This document shows, piece after piece, positions 26,645 to 36,282 of a DNA stretch of 64,000 nt (the stretch's first letter is position 1; the number at the start of each line of letters is the position of its first letter). A program made the position numbers and the translations under genes. The stretch is from Chitinophagaceae bacterium UBA7600 (GTDB taxonomy: Bacteria; Bacteroidota; Bacteroidia; Chitinophagales; Chitinophagaceae): the NCBI GenBank assembly GCA_002478885.1, contig DLKC01000052.1:47548-111547 (forward strand), written 5' to 3'. The notes under the pieces were generated by a model that saw nothing but the letters and a program-made list of their open reading frames with translations, did no database searches and had not been told where the DNA came from.

Positions 26645-27955
26645 ATGTTATACTATCTGTTCACATGGCTCAACAATAATTATCACCTGGCGGGTGCGGG
26701 GTTGTTTCAATACATCACCTTTCGTGCGGCAATGGCGATAGTGTTGTCACTGGTAATCGCCACTGTGTATGGTAAACGGCTTATCAATTTCCTCCGCCAT
26801 CACCAGATCGGTGAAACAGTACGCGATCTTGGTCTTGCCGGCGAACAGCAAAAGAAGGGAACTCCAACCATGGGTGGCATCATTATCCTGCTTGCGATCA
26901 TTATTCCAACATTGTTGTTTGCCGATCTTGATAAAGTATATGTGCGGCTTATGCTGCTTTGTACCGTTTGGTTGGGAGCCATCGGTTTTTTGGATGATTA
27001 CCTGAAACTCAAGGCCCGGAAAAAGGCACAGGAAAAGGGTGAGAAATATCTTAAGAAAGACAGCGATGGCCTTGCCGGCGTTTCGAAAATTATTGGCCAG
27101 ATCGGCCTGGGTATTATCATAGGCGCCACACTTTATTTTAACAGCAGTGTTACTGTTGAAAGAGAGATCATCAAATCGGGCGCACCAACACTGGAGCAGG
27201 GAGAACGGGTGGCAAAAGATTCCAATATTATCACAAGAAATATCGACGGTGTGGAAAGGAGTTTTGTAAAAGTAAAAACACCCATCACTACCATTCCCTT
27301 TGTAAAGAACCACGAGTTCAATTACAGCAAACTCATCAGTTGGATAGGCGATGGTGCAGACCAGTACACGTGGATCATTTACATACTCATTGTAACATTT
27401 ATTGTGACGGCCGTATCGAACGGCGCAAATATTACTGATGGGTTGGATGGCCTAGCCGCAGGCGTAAGCGCTATAATTGGCGCGGCGATCGGCGTGTTTG
27501 TATATGTGAGCGGCAACTATAAGTTCGCCGATTACCTTAACATCATGTACATCCCAAACCTTGCCGAACTATCTGTTTTCATCGGAGCGTTTGTAGGTGC
27601 CTGCATTGGTTTTTTGTGGTACAATGCTTACCCGGCGCAGGTGTTCATGGGCGATACCGGCAGTCTCGCGCTCGGTGGCATTATTGCTTCACTTGCCATT
27701 ATTGTGCGTAAAGAATTGCTGATACCGATCTTCTGCGGTGTGTTCCTAATAGAGCTGTTAAGCGTAATGATACAGGTGAGCTATTTCAAATACACGAAAC
27801 GAAAGTACGGCGAGGGGCGGCGTGTATTTCTAATGAGCCCGCTGCATCATCATTATCAGAAAAAGGGGTTTCATGAAAGCAAGATAGCCGTGCGTTTTTG
27901 GATCCTGACGATTTTATGCGTGATGCTCTCTATTTTAACATTGAAGATGAGGTAG
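26645..27955 (+). CDS. mraY: phospho-MurNAc-pentapeptide transferase
   Basis: 436 aa, a ten-TM inner-membrane enzyme that makes lipid I. Motifs: [14 protein letters not shown] (about 76-89), GFLDDYLKL with the catalytic Asp pair (about 115-123), [12 protein letters not shown] (about 262-273) and [13 protein letters not shown] near the C-terminus. It is longer than the E. coli enzyme (360 aa) because of an insert at about 165-235 ([14 protein letters not shown] onward), which is usual in Bacteroidota. It lies 31 bp after murE. Confidence 0.97.
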   Translation: MLYYLFTWLNNNYHLAGAGLFQYITFRAAMAIVLSLVIATVYGKRLINFLRHHQIGETVRDLGLAGEQQKKGTPTMGGIIILLAIIIPTLLFADLDKVYVRLMLLCTVWLGAIGFLDDYLKLKARKKAQEKGEKYLKKDSDGLAGVSKIIGQIGLGIIIGATLYFNSSVTVEREIIKSGAPTLEQGERVAKDSNIITRNIDGVERSFVKVKTPITTIPFVKNHEFNYSKLISWIGDGADQYTWIIYILIVTFIVTAVSNGANITDGLDGLAAGVSAIIGAAIGVFVYVSGNYKFADYLNIMYIPNLAELSVFIGAFVGACIGFLWYNAYPAQVFMGDTGSLALGGIIASLAIIVRKELLIPIFCGVFLIELLSVMIQVSYFKYTKRKYGEGRRVFLMSPLHHHYQKKGFHESKIAVRFWILTILCVMLSILTLKMR

Positions 27956-27982
27956 GTTTTTTGACAAACCAAAAACAAGCAT

Positions 27983-28075
27983 TTGGCTTTGTTGTCTTCG
28001 CTTCTTCAGTGGAAGAAGGGCTCACTTGTAGGGTTTGTTCAGTATGGAGTTGAACGTTGAAGAGTGCGACCCCGA
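27983..28075. repeat. CCGG-28 element, degraded pair
   Basis: A left remnant CTCACTTGTAG at 28021-28031 with TTGG at 27983, and a right remnant GAGTGCGAC at 28062-28070, keep the order and orientation of two arms but have lost much of the cores. It lies between mraY and murD. Confidence 0.45.
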
Positions 28076-28141
28076 ATCGTTCCTCTCAGCGCAAGCGCAG
28101 TAAGTTGATAAAAGACATAAAGCCGGTAACATAAAAAATAA

Positions 28142-29482
28142 ATGAGTAAAAAGATCGTCATACTTGGTGCTGCAGAAAGTGGTGTTGGCGCAGCCATACT
28201 GGCGAAGCAAAAAGGTTTTGATGTTTTTGTAAGTGATGGTGGCGCGATTAAGCCTGTTTATAAACAAGAGCTCATTGACAACAATATCGAATTTGAAGAA
28301 GGGATGCATACAGCGGAAAAAATACTGGATGCAGACGAAGTTGTGAAGAGCCCTGGAATTCCTGAAAAGAACGAGCTGGTAAAAAGGATTCGTTCAAAGG
28401 GCATCCCGGTGATCAGTGAAATTGAATTGGCTTACAGGTATAAAGGTGATAGTAAGATTGTTGCTATTACCGGGAGTAATGGCAAGAGTACGGTTACATC
28501 GCTTACCTATCACATGTGTAAAACGGCGGGTTTGGATTGTGCGCTGGTGGGAAATATCGGTTACTCCTTTGCCAAGCAGGTGGCAGAAGATCCGAAGACA
28601 TTATATGTTGCTGAGATTAGTTCTTTTCAACTGGATGATATAAAAGATTTCAGGCCCGATGTGGCATTGTTACTGAATATCACCGAAGATCATTTAGACA
28701 GGTACGAATACAAGTTTGAAAATTATATAAAGAGTAAATTCAAAATTATTGAAAACCAACAGGCGGGCGATTATTTTATTTATTGCGCAGACGATGAGGT
28801 GATCATGCAGCACTTAAAAACAATAACCATCAAATCTAACTCAATGCCATTTTCTATGAATCAGGAGTTTAAACAGGGTGCCTGGATAAAAGGCGATACT
28901 ATGACGATCAAAGCAACAGAGGATGTAATTGTGATGAGCGTTTTCGATTTTACGTTGAAAGGGAAACACAATAAGTACAACAACATGGCAGCAGGAATAG
29001 CCGCGGCAACAATCGGCATCAGGAAAGAGAAGATACGGGAGTCTGTAGCAACATTCACCAACCTCGAGCACCGGCTTGAATATGTTTCTACGGTAAGAGG
29101 CGTTGAATTTATCAATGACAGCAAAGCTACCAATGTCAACAGCGCTTGGTATGCACTGGAGAGCATGACAAAACCAACCATTCTTATTCTTGGCGGGGTT
29201 GATAAAGGCAATGACTATTCCATTATGGATGACATGGTGAAAGAAAAGGTAAAGGCGATCGTATGCATGGGTCTTGATAATACCAAAATACATGCAGCGT
29301 TTGCCGGCATTGTTACAACAATTGTTGATACGAACAGCGCTGCTGATGCGGTAAAAGCAGCATTCCAGCTTGCCGAAAGCGGCGATTCGGTTTTATTAAG
29401 CCCAGCTTGTGCAAGTTTCGACCTGTTTAAAAATTATGAAGACAGGGGCAGACAGTTTAAGAAAGCAGTAATGGATTTATAA
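28142..29482 (+). CDS. murD: UDP-MurNAc-L-alanine:D-glutamate ligase
   Basis: 446 aa. Adds D-Glu to UDP-MurNAc-L-Ala. The N-terminal Rossmann part starts KKIVILGAAESGVGAAILAK. The ATP loop is VAITGSNGKSTVTSLTYHM, and the central motifs are EISSFQLDDI and NITEDHLDRY. The C-terminal domain contains HRLEYVSTVRGVEFINDSKATN and LLSPACASFDLFKNYEDRGRQF, both typical of MurD. It is cytosolic, in the dcw cluster 103 bp before ftsW. That gap (29483-29584) is A/T-rich with a short inverted repeat but no clear promoter. Confidence 0.97.
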   Translation: MSKKIVILGAAESGVGAAILAKQKGFDVFVSDGGAIKPVYKQELIDNNIEFEEGMHTAEKILDADEVVKSPGIPEKNELVKRIRSKGIPVISEIELAYRYKGDSKIVAITGSNGKSTVTSLTYHMCKTAGLDCALVGNIGYSFAKQVAEDPKTLYVAEISSFQLDDIKDFRPDVALLLNITEDHLDRYEYKFENYIKSKFKIIENQQAGDYFIYCADDEVIMQHLKTITIKSNSMPFSMNQEFKQGAWIKGDTMTIKATEDVIVMSVFDFTLKGKHNKYNNMAAGIAAATIGIRKEKIRESVATFTNLEHRLEYVSTVRGVEFINDSKATNVNSAWYALESMTKPTILILGGVDKGNDYSIMDDMVKEKVKAIVCMGLDNTKIHAAFAGIVTTIVDTNSAADAVKAAFQLAESGDSVLLSPACASFDLFKNYEDRGRQFKKAVMDL

Positions 29483-29584
29483 AGCAAATTATTGAATTGA
29501 ATATTGAGTCATTTTGAGATTTAGTTTAAACGGTGGATCAAATTTCTAAATCATAAAATCCCACGATCAAAATACAAAAAAGCA

Positions 29585-30850
29585 ATGAACGAATTTCTCG
29601 ACATAGACCTTAAAAGTCCGTTCAGAAATCTTGACCAGCGTACACGCGGTGACCGCTATATATGGGGCATCGTTGTATTGCTGGCCATCGCTTCATTGCT
29701 GGTGGTGTATAGTGCAACCGATTCGCTTGCCTACAAAAAGAATGAGGGTAATGAAATTTATCTTTTCAAGCAGGCCGCATTTATTTTGGTAGGCCTTACG
29801 CTTATCTATTTCATGCATAGGGTCAACTATACATTGTATTCCAAAGTTTCCCTGATACTTTATATTATTTCGGTTCCGCTTTTGTTATACACGCTATTTT
29901 TCGGTGTTGAAGTAAACGATGCCAGCCGCTGGATAAGGGTTCCTGTAATCAATCTTACCATTCAAACGAGTGACTTTGCAAAGCTTGCTCTGTTCATGTA
30001 TATTTCGAGGCTGCTCAGCCGGAAGCAGAATGATATCAAAGATTTCAGGAAAGGCTTTTTGCCGGTTATTATTCCTGTGCTGATCACCTGTGCATTAATT
30101 ATGCCGGCTAACCTTTCAAACGCATTGCTCACCGGCGCAACTTCATTGTTGCTGATGTTTATAGGCCGGGTAAGTTTTAAACATATCCTGTTGGTAATCG
30201 CGGTTGCGTTGATCCCCGTATTGCTTATCGTAAGTGTAGCCGTTACAACGTACAGCGCTGATAAAACAGCCGATGTAAAAACATCATCCTTATCATCGCT
30301 TAATAATGTTGGCCGTTTCGAAACATGGGTTAGCCGTGTACAGGATTTTATTTATGCCAACGATACAGAAATTCCTTACCAGGTACAACAACAAAATATT
30401 GCTATCGCCAATGGCGGAATTTTATTTGGCCGAGGTCCTGGCAACAGCCTGCAGCGCAACTATCTTCCGCAGGCTTATAACGATTCCATTTACCCGATTA
30501 TCATTGAAGAATATGGTTTATTTGGTGGAGCGGTCATCATCTTTTTGTATCTCGTTTTTCTTTTCCGTTGCATAAGAATTTTCAAACGTTGTCCATACGC
30601 CTTTGGTGCATTTCTCGCTCTGGCACTCAGTTTCACGCTGGTAATACAGGCAGTTGCGAATATGGCAGTGGGCGTAAATCTTATACCGGTAACAGGCGTA
30701 ACGCTTCCGCTCGTGAGCATGGGCGGCAGTTCATTCCTGTTCACGTGCGCATCGATTGGTATTATACTCAGTGTTGCAAGAAACCTGGAACAGATGGAAG
30801 GGAAGGAACCCGATCCTGTACCGGAGACAAACGAACCTGTAGCAGTGTAA
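29585..30850 (+). CDS. ftsW: septal peptidoglycan glycosyltransferase FtsW
   Basis: 421 aa, SEDS family, about ten TM. It polymerises glycan at the septum with FtsI. Motifs: ASRWIRVPVINLTIQTSDFAKLALF (about 117-141, with the conserved Arg-Trp and the Glu/Asp region), GPGNSLQRNYLPQAYNDSIYPIIIEEYGLFG (about 282-312) and GVTLPLVSMGGSSFLFTCASIGI (the SEDS C-terminal signature). A long cytosolic N-terminus precedes TM1. Confidence 0.96.
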   Translation: MNEFLDIDLKSPFRNLDQRTRGDRYIWGIVVLLAIASLLVVYSATDSLAYKKNEGNEIYLFKQAAFILVGLTLIYFMHRVNYTLYSKVSLILYIISVPLLLYTLFFGVEVNDASRWIRVPVINLTIQTSDFAKLALFMYISRLLSRKQNDIKDFRKGFLPVIIPVLITCALIMPANLSNALLTGATSLLLMFIGRVSFKHILLVIAVALIPVLLIVSVAVTTYSADKTADVKTSSLSSLNNVGRFETWVSRVQDFIYANDTEIPYQVQQQNIAIANGGILFGRGPGNSLQRNYLPQAYNDSIYPIIIEEYGLFGGAVIIFLYLVFLFRCIRIFKRCPYAFGAFLALALSFTLVIQAVANMAVGVNLIPVTGVTLPLVSMGGSSFLFTCASIGIILSVARNLEQMEGKEPDPVPETNEPVAV

Positions 30851-30860
30851 TTTTTTTGAG

Positions 30861-30908
30861 CCGGGCAAAGAATAAATATTAAACATCCGTTGCGTCGCAC
30901 TCTTGTGC
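30861..30908 (+). repeat. CCGG-28 element, single arm, class 1
   Basis: GCCGGGC with CCGG at 30861 and the core at 30889-30908 (GTTGCGTCGCACTCTTGTGC) are 28 bp apart. The inner flank to about 30928 is nearly the same as that of the 1679 copy. It fills the ftsW-murG gap. Confidence 0.85.
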
Positions 30909-30943
30909 TTTCAGAACAAGATGCAGCAACTAAGAAAATATAA

Positions 30944-32086
30944 ATGACAGCGCAGGATAAAAATAGTGTTCGTTTAAATGACAACTCCACATCGCAGGAT
31001 GAATTGCGTATTATAGTTGCCGGCGGTGGTACGGGTGGTCATATTTTTCCAGCCATTGCCATTGCCAATGCGATAAAGCAAATGAGGCCGGAAACTATTT
31101 TTCTTTTTGTAGGCGCAAAAGGAAAAATGGAAATGGAAAAAGTGCCGCAAGCCGGTTACGAGATCAAAGGCCTGGACATTGCTGGTTTCGACAGAAGTTC
31201 CTTGTTTAGAAATTTATCGTTGCCGTTTAAGCTGATAAAAAGCTTTTCGCAGGTAAAAAGCATCTTCGGCGATTTTAAGCCGGATGCTGCCATTGGTGTA
31301 GGTGGTTATTCAAGCTTCCCGGTGTTGAAGTATGCCCAGCGTAAGGGCATTCCGACATTTATACATGAAAGCAATTCCTTCGCCGGAAAGAGCAATATTA
31401 TGATCGGTAAAAAAGCCACGAAGGTTTTTGTGGCAACAGAAGGGATGGAAAAATTTTTTCCCTCAGAGAAAATTGTTGTTACTGGTAACCCTGTAAGAAA
31501 ATCAATTGTGCAGTCGAAGGTCACGAGAGAGGAAGCCCTCAAATATTTCGGCCTCGATCCGCACTGTAAAACAATTCTTGCGGTTGGTGGAAGCCTTGGC
31601 TCAAAAAGTATCAATGAAGCACTTGCAAGAAAAGTGCACGAGTTTGAGTCATTGGGTCTACAGTTGATCTGGCAAACAGGCAAAGCAACCGCGGCAGCTT
31701 ATGTTGACAGGGGCAAGAGTTATAAAAACGTTTGGGTAAGCGAATTTATACAGGATATGGATAAAGCATACGCAGCAGCGGATGCAGTCATATCCAGAGC
31801 AGGTGCAATGACTGTCGCGGAATTGTGTGTTGCCGGAAAACCTGTTGTGTTTGTGCCTTATCCATTTGCAGCAGAAGATCATCAAACGGTAAATGCAAAA
31901 TACCTGGTCGACCGCGATGCGGCGATGATGGTGAAAGACAGTGAGACACTAACCAGGCTTTTTTCGTCTATCACTGTGCTTGCAAAGGATGAAGAATTAC
32001 AGCAAAAATTTAAAAGCAATATCAGTAAATATTGCGTGAAGGATGCAGATGAAAGAGTGGCTAAGGAAATATTAAAATGCTTGTAG
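30944..32086 (+). CDS. murG: UDP-GlcNAc:lipid I N-acetylglucosaminyltransferase
   Basis: 380 aa. GT28 family, peripheral inner-membrane enzyme turning lipid I into lipid II. The glycine-rich G loop VAGGGTGGHIFPAIAIANAI (about 22-41), the second G loop VGGYSSFPVL (about 109-118) and the C-terminal UDP-binding part AADAVISRAGAMTVAELCVAGKP and PFAAEDHQTVNAKYL are all present. It overlaps the likely start of murC by 10 bp if the earliest ATG of murC is used. Confidence 0.97.
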   Translation: MTAQDKNSVRLNDNSTSQDELRIIVAGGGTGGHIFPAIAIANAIKQMRPETIFLFVGAKGKMEMEKVPQAGYEIKGLDIAGFDRSSLFRNLSLPFKLIKSFSQVKSIFGDFKPDAAIGVGGYSSFPVLKYAQRKGIPTFIHESNSFAGKSNIMIGKKATKVFVATEGMEKFFPSEKIVVTGNPVRKSIVQSKVTREEALKYFGLDPHCKTILAVGGSLGSKSINEALARKVHEFESLGLQLIWQTGKATAAAYVDRGKSYKNVWVSEFIQDMDKAYAAADAVISRAGAMTVAELCVAGKPVVFVPYPFAAEDHQTVNAKYLVDRDAAMMVKDSETLTRLFSSITVLAKDEELQQKFKSNISKYCVKDADERVAKEILKCL

Positions 32087-33498
32087 AGACAAAAGATAGA
32101 AACAGCATGAGTGAGAACATCCATATCGGTTCAATTGAAAGCAGCCCTGCCGGAAAGGTTGGCGAGGTTGTTTATTTTATAGGCATAGGCGGCATTGGCA
32201 TGAGCGCATTGGCAAGATATTATCATTCACTGGGTAAAAAAGTGAGTGGCTATGACAGAACGCCTACGCCACTTACAAGAGACCTGGAACAGTCCGGCAT
32301 AAACATTCATTATGAAGAAAACCTGGAACTCGCTCCAAAAGATGCCGATGTGGTAGTATATACACCAGCTATACCTGCAAATCATGTTGAGCTGGTCTAT
32401 TATAAGGCACATGATTATAGAGTAGTGAAACGAAGTGATGTGCTTCAATGGATCACAGAAAGCTCTTTCAATATATGTGTAGGTGGAACACATGGTAAAA
32501 CAACCATAACCACCATGACGGCGCATATACTGCGTGATACAGGTTATGGTTGTAATGCATTTTTAGGTGGCATTTCATCCAACTACGGAACAAATTTCTG
32601 GAGCAGTGAAAGAAATGTGGTGGTGGTAGAAGCAGATGAATACGATCGCTCTTTCCTCAAACTTGTTCCCGATGTAGCAGTCATTACCGCTATGGATCCA
32701 GATCACCTCGACATTTATGGAACACCGGAAGAAGTGGAAAAGGCGTTTGTCCAGTTTTCTCAAAAAGTAAAACCCGGCGGTTGTTTAATAAGCAAATACG
32801 GCATGAGCCGTTCGGCTGCATTAACTGCGGCGCATCATTACCATTACAGTTTCGATAATTCCGCTGCGGACGTATATGCGGCCAACATAAAAGTGGAGAA
32901 CGGTTCTTATCGCTACGACATTATTTGTAAAAACTGGACGCTTACGGATGTGATATTGAACATGGGAGGCCTGCACAATATCGAAAACAGCATTGCCGCA
33001 ATTACCGTCGCAAAATATCTTGGTATAAGTGATGAAAAAATAAAAACTGCCGTTGCCAATTTCAAAGGAGTTAAAAGAAGATTCGAATACGTGCTAAAAA
33101 GCGACAAGCATACTTTAATCGACGATTATGCACATCATCCGGAAGAATTGAGAGCGTTGATAAACGGTGTAAGAAGCCTGTATGCAAATACAAAATGCAC
33201 GGTTATTTTTCAGCCCCATCTCTACAGCAGAACAAAAGACCTTGCCGATGAATTTGCAACAAGTCTTGATCTGGCTGACGAAGTGATTCTGTTACCAATT
33301 TACCCTGCGAGGGAGTTGCCGGTTGAAGGTGTAACAAGTGAATTGATCCTTGGTAAAATGAAACTGGATGATAAAAAAATACTGAGCAAAGAGGCAATGC
33401 GAAGCTGGGTTAAGGCCGAACAACCTTCGTTGCTTGTAATGTGTGGCGCCGGCGATATCGATGCGCAGGTGCGTGAAGTAATGCAGTTGCTTCAATAA
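32077..33498 (+). CDS. murC: UDP-MurNAc:L-alanine ligase
   Basis: 473 aa from the ATG at 32077, which overlaps the murG end and has an AAGGA 9 bases upstream; the ATG at 32107 (MSENIHIG) is an equally possible start. MurC adds L-Ala to UDP-MurNAc. Motifs: VYFIGIGGIGMSALARYYH (nucleotide-binding N-terminus), ICVGGTHGKTTITTM (ATP loop), EADEYDRSFLKL, DPDHLDIYGT, IDDYAHHPEELRA and QPHLYSRTKDL. It is followed by ftsQ after 15 bp. Confidence 0.97.
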   Translation: MLVETKDRNSMSENIHIGSIESSPAGKVGEVVYFIGIGGIGMSALARYYHSLGKKVSGYDRTPTPLTRDLEQSGINIHYEENLELAPKDADVVVYTPAIPANHVELVYYKAHDYRVVKRSDVLQWITESSFNICVGGTHGKTTITTMTAHILRDTGYGCNAFLGGISSNYGTNFWSSERNVVVVEADEYDRSFLKLVPDVAVITAMDPDHLDIYGTPEEVEKAFVQFSQKVKPGGCLISKYGMSRSAALTAAHHYHYSFDNSAADVYAANIKVENGSYRYDIICKNWTLTDVILNMGGLHNIENSIAAITVAKYLGISDEKIKTAVANFKGVKRRFEYVLKSDKHTLIDDYAHHPEELRALINGVRSLYANTKCTVIFQPHLYSRTKDLADEFATSLDLADEVILLPIYPARELPVEGVTSELILGKMKLDDKKILSKEAMRSWVKAEQPSLLVMCGAGDIDAQVREVMQLLQ

Positions 33499-33513
33499 AA
33501 CTGAATAAAGATT

Positions 33514-34533
33514 ATGTGGAAGAAATGGCTGCGCATATCATTATGGATCTTACTTGGCCTGGGCACCGGCACTATATTGATCGCGGCTATGGAAAAAAAA
33601 GATGAAAAGGCTTGTGCGGATATTACGATTGGTATTCATGGGGCCAATAACCATGTGTTCGTTGAAAAGGCTGATGTGCTGAAGGTTTTAAAGAATGCGG
33701 GTGCTGTAAAAGGCGCGCCAACGATTTCAATTAATCTCGGCGGTATTGAAATGAGCCTGCAGAAGAACCCATGGATAAAGGAGGCACAATTGTTCTTTGA
33801 TAACAGGCAGGTTTTACATGTAAGCATTGAAGAGCGTGAGCCGCTTGCAAGAGTTTTTACTGTCCAGGGAAGTTCATTTTATATCGACAGCAGTTGCAAA
33901 AGACTACCGTTGAGCGATAAAATGTCTGCGCGGGTGCCAATGTTCACTTCTTTTCCTTCGGAGAAGAATAAACTAAGTCACCCAGACAGCCTTGTATTGT
34001 TCGATATAAAAGCGATCGCACAATATATTCAGCAGGACAGCATGCTGCTTGCACAGGTGGCTCAGGTTGACATAACATCTCAACGCACTTACGAGATCGT
34101 TCCACTGGTAGGCAACCAACTGATCAAAATTGGCAATGCGGAAAATCTCGATGAAAAATTTTCCAAGTTGAAAATGTTTTACCAGCAGGTGTGGAGTAAA
34201 GTAGGTTTTGAAAAATATGAAACCATCGATGTACAATACTCAGGGCAGGTTGTTGCGGTAAAACGTGGTGCGGCAAAAACATATATGGACACGCTGCAGG
34301 CCATCCGCACATACACCGATGCACAGCAGCAAATGAGGCTTGCCATGTATGATTCAAGTTATACGATGGCGATGAGCAAGCCACAGCCTTTTATGAGCAA
34401 AGACACGGTTGTTCAAAATGCAAAGCCTGCAACAGTAAATAACACGAAGCCGGCTCAGAAGAAGACGACTACGGTTAAGCCGGCAGCAAAGAAACCAAAG
34501 AAGCAGGCAAAGGCAGTGATGAAAAAACATTAG
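33514..34533 (+). CDS. ftsQ: division protein FtsQ
   Basis: 339 aa. A short cytosolic N-terminus, one TM (about 8-26) and a periplasmic POTRA part (about 35-105) with KNPWIKEAQLFFDNRQVLHVSIEEREPLARV, the usual FtsQ signature, then the beta domain (FYIDSSCKRLPL... onward). The last about 50 residues are a low-complexity tail rich in Lys, Ala and Pro (KPAQKKTTTVKPAAKKPKK), without a known role. It is in the dcw cluster, 15 bp after murC; a repeat element separates it from ftsA. Confidence 0.93.
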   Translation: MWKKWLRISLWILLGLGTGTILIAAMEKKDEKACADITIGIHGANNHVFVEKADVLKVLKNAGAVKGAPTISINLGGIEMSLQKNPWIKEAQLFFDNRQVLHVSIEEREPLARVFTVQGSSFYIDSSCKRLPLSDKMSARVPMFTSFPSEKNKLSHPDSLVLFDIKAIAQYIQQDSMLLAQVAQVDITSQRTYEIVPLVGNQLIKIGNAENLDEKFSKLKMFYQQVWSKVGFEKYETIDVQYSGQVVAVKRGAAKTYMDTLQAIRTYTDAQQQMRLAMYDSSYTMAMSKPQPFMSKDTVVQNAKPATVNNTKPAQKKTTTVKPAAKKPKKQAKAVMKKH

Positions 34534-34558
34534 AAGAAATGCAAAAGAAGTGTGGTAA

Positions 34559-34684
34559 CCGGCGATAGAAAAAGAATCTGGCTTTTGTTGCGTCGCACAC
34601 TTGAACTGAAGAAAGCGTGGCAGCAGGTATTAACGGCTTCTTATTGATGATTCAGGTTCGGGACGTACAAGTGAGTGACACAAC
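34559..34684. repeat. CCGG-28 element, two-armed (class 1 + class 2)
   Basis: The left arm has CCGG at 34559 and a class 1 core at 34587-34606. The right arm is a class 2 core on minus (GTACAAGTGAGTGACACAAC on plus, 34665-34684); no clear outer CCGG follows it. The class order is opposite to most mixed pairs. A GTG inside the right core opens the longer, unlikely ftsA frame. Confidence 0.82.
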
Positions 34685-34791
34685 AGGCGACTAGTAAAGA
34701 GATGGAGCTAAGGAAAAAAGAGAAAGCAAACAGCAATAAAACGTTCCGGTTAAAAGGAACAGAACTAAACAAACAACTAAAACACATATCT

Positions 34792-36201
34792 ATGAACCAG
34801 GGCACGAATGTTACGGTGACAGTTCCGAAAACGGAATCGGAGGCACCTATTATCGTCGGTCTTGACATTGGTACCACTAAGATTGCGGCTATTGCAGGCA
34901 GAAAAAATGAGTATGGCAAACTGGAAATTCTCGGGTTTGGCCGTGCCAATAGTAATGGTGTGCAACATGGGCAGGTACTTAATATCGACCAGACCATTAA
35001 GGCCATTCAGCAGGCACTGCTGAACTGTGCTGAAAGCAATCCCGATCTTGAAATTAATGAAGTGTATGTTGGTGTTGCAGGGCATCACATCAAGAGCCTG
35101 CAAACCCGTGGCGATATTGTTCGCCAAGATGCAGACACGGAAATTAAGCAGTGGGAAATTGATCAGCTGGTCGAGAACCAGCGCAAAACTTTTATCCCGG
35201 CAGGCGACCAGATCATTGATGTTATTCCGCAGGATTTTCATGTGGATAATATTCAGAACATCAAAGACCCAGTTGGTTTTAACGGTGTAAAGGTTGGCGC
35301 TAATTTTCACATCATTACGGGCGACCGGAATGCTATCCGTAACATTAACCGTGCAGTGGAGCGCAGTGGTTTAAAAACAAAAGACCTCGTGTTGCAGCCG
35401 CTTGCTTCTTCAAGTGCTGTAATGAGCGACGTAGATATGGAAGCCGGTGTAGCTATTCTCGATATTGGTGGCGGCACCAGTGACCTTGCTGTATTTTATG
35501 AAGGCACTTTAAGACATACAGCCGTTATTCCTTTTGGCGGTGAAAATATTACGAATGATATACGCATGGGTCTCGGTGTTTTAAAAAGCCAGGCAGAGGC
35601 AATGAAGGTGCAGTTTGGAAGCGCCCTGTCAAACGAAGCCAAAGCGAATGCTTTTATCACTATCCCGGGCTTAAAGGGAATGCCGGCAAAAGAGATAAGC
35701 GTAAAGAACCTTGCCAACATCATCCAGGCACGCATGGCAGAAATTCTTGATTTTGTTACTTATCACCTTAAGCAGGTAGGCATGGATAACCGCGCATTAA
35801 ACGGCGGTGTTATTCTTACCGGTGGAGGCTCGCAGTTAACGCATCTTATTCAACTGACTGAATACATCACCGGGTTAAATGCAAGAATCGGTTACCCGAC
35901 TGAACACCTTGCGCCTAATCATATTGACGAGTTAAGAAAGCCAATGTATTCAACCTGCATCGGGTTAATATTAAAAGGCTACAGCGATTATGAGAATAAG
36001 ACAAAAGATTTTCACCAGCGCTATACAAGAGTGGCTGTACCTGGAAATCTCAAGACAAGTGATTTTGTTAACGTAACAGAGCCGTTAAAAACCGATGCTG
36101 TTGACACCCGTAAACGAAAAGGGCTAAACAGTTTTTGGGATAAATTCAAAGACAGTATTATCGATCTGTTCAAGGAAGAGACCGACATGGAAATTAAATA
36201 A
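34792..36201 (+). CDS. ftsA: division protein FtsA
   Basis: 469 aa from the ATG at 34792. Actin-like ATPase that ties FtsZ to the membrane. Motifs: PIIVGLDIGTTKIAAIAG (phosphate 1), VAILDIGGGTSDLAVFYEG (phosphate 2), NGGVILTGGGSQLTHLI (adenosine), and the SHS2/1C region between them (GRANSNGVQHGQVLNID). The C-terminus ends in an amphipathic helix, SFWDKFKDSIIDLFKEE, the membrane-targeting sequence. A frame extended to GTG at 34675 starts inside a repeat and adds 39 Lys/Glu/Gln-rich residues unlike FtsA, so it is rejected. Confidence 0.96.
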   Translation: MNQGTNVTVTVPKTESEAPIIVGLDIGTTKIAAIAGRKNEYGKLEILGFGRANSNGVQHGQVLNIDQTIKAIQQALLNCAESNPDLEINEVYVGVAGHHIKSLQTRGDIVRQDADTEIKQWEIDQLVENQRKTFIPAGDQIIDVIPQDFHVDNIQNIKDPVGFNGVKVGANFHIITGDRNAIRNINRAVERSGLKTKDLVLQPLASSSAVMSDVDMEAGVAILDIGGGTSDLAVFYEGTLRHTAVIPFGGENITNDIRMGLGVLKSQAEAMKVQFGSALSNEAKANAFITIPGLKGMPAKEISVKNLANIIQARMAEILDFVTYHLKQVGMDNRALNGGVILTGGGSQLTHLIQLTEYITGLNARIGYPTEHLAPNHIDELRKPMYSTCIGLILKGYSDYENKTKDFHQRYTRVAVPGNLKTSDFVNVTEPLKTDAVDTRKRKGLNSFWDKFKDSIIDLFKEETDMEIK

Positions 36202-36282
36202 CGCTTTGCGGCATTAATTGCCAACATAGAGCAACAAATTTTCTGAACCCAAATCTTACTAATCCAAATTAAAAATCAGTTT

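Noticed and set aside
34675..34791. GTG start that lengthens FtsA by 39 residues
   Set aside because: It begins inside a repeat core; FtsA homologues start shortly before the first phosphate motif, as with the ATG at 34792.
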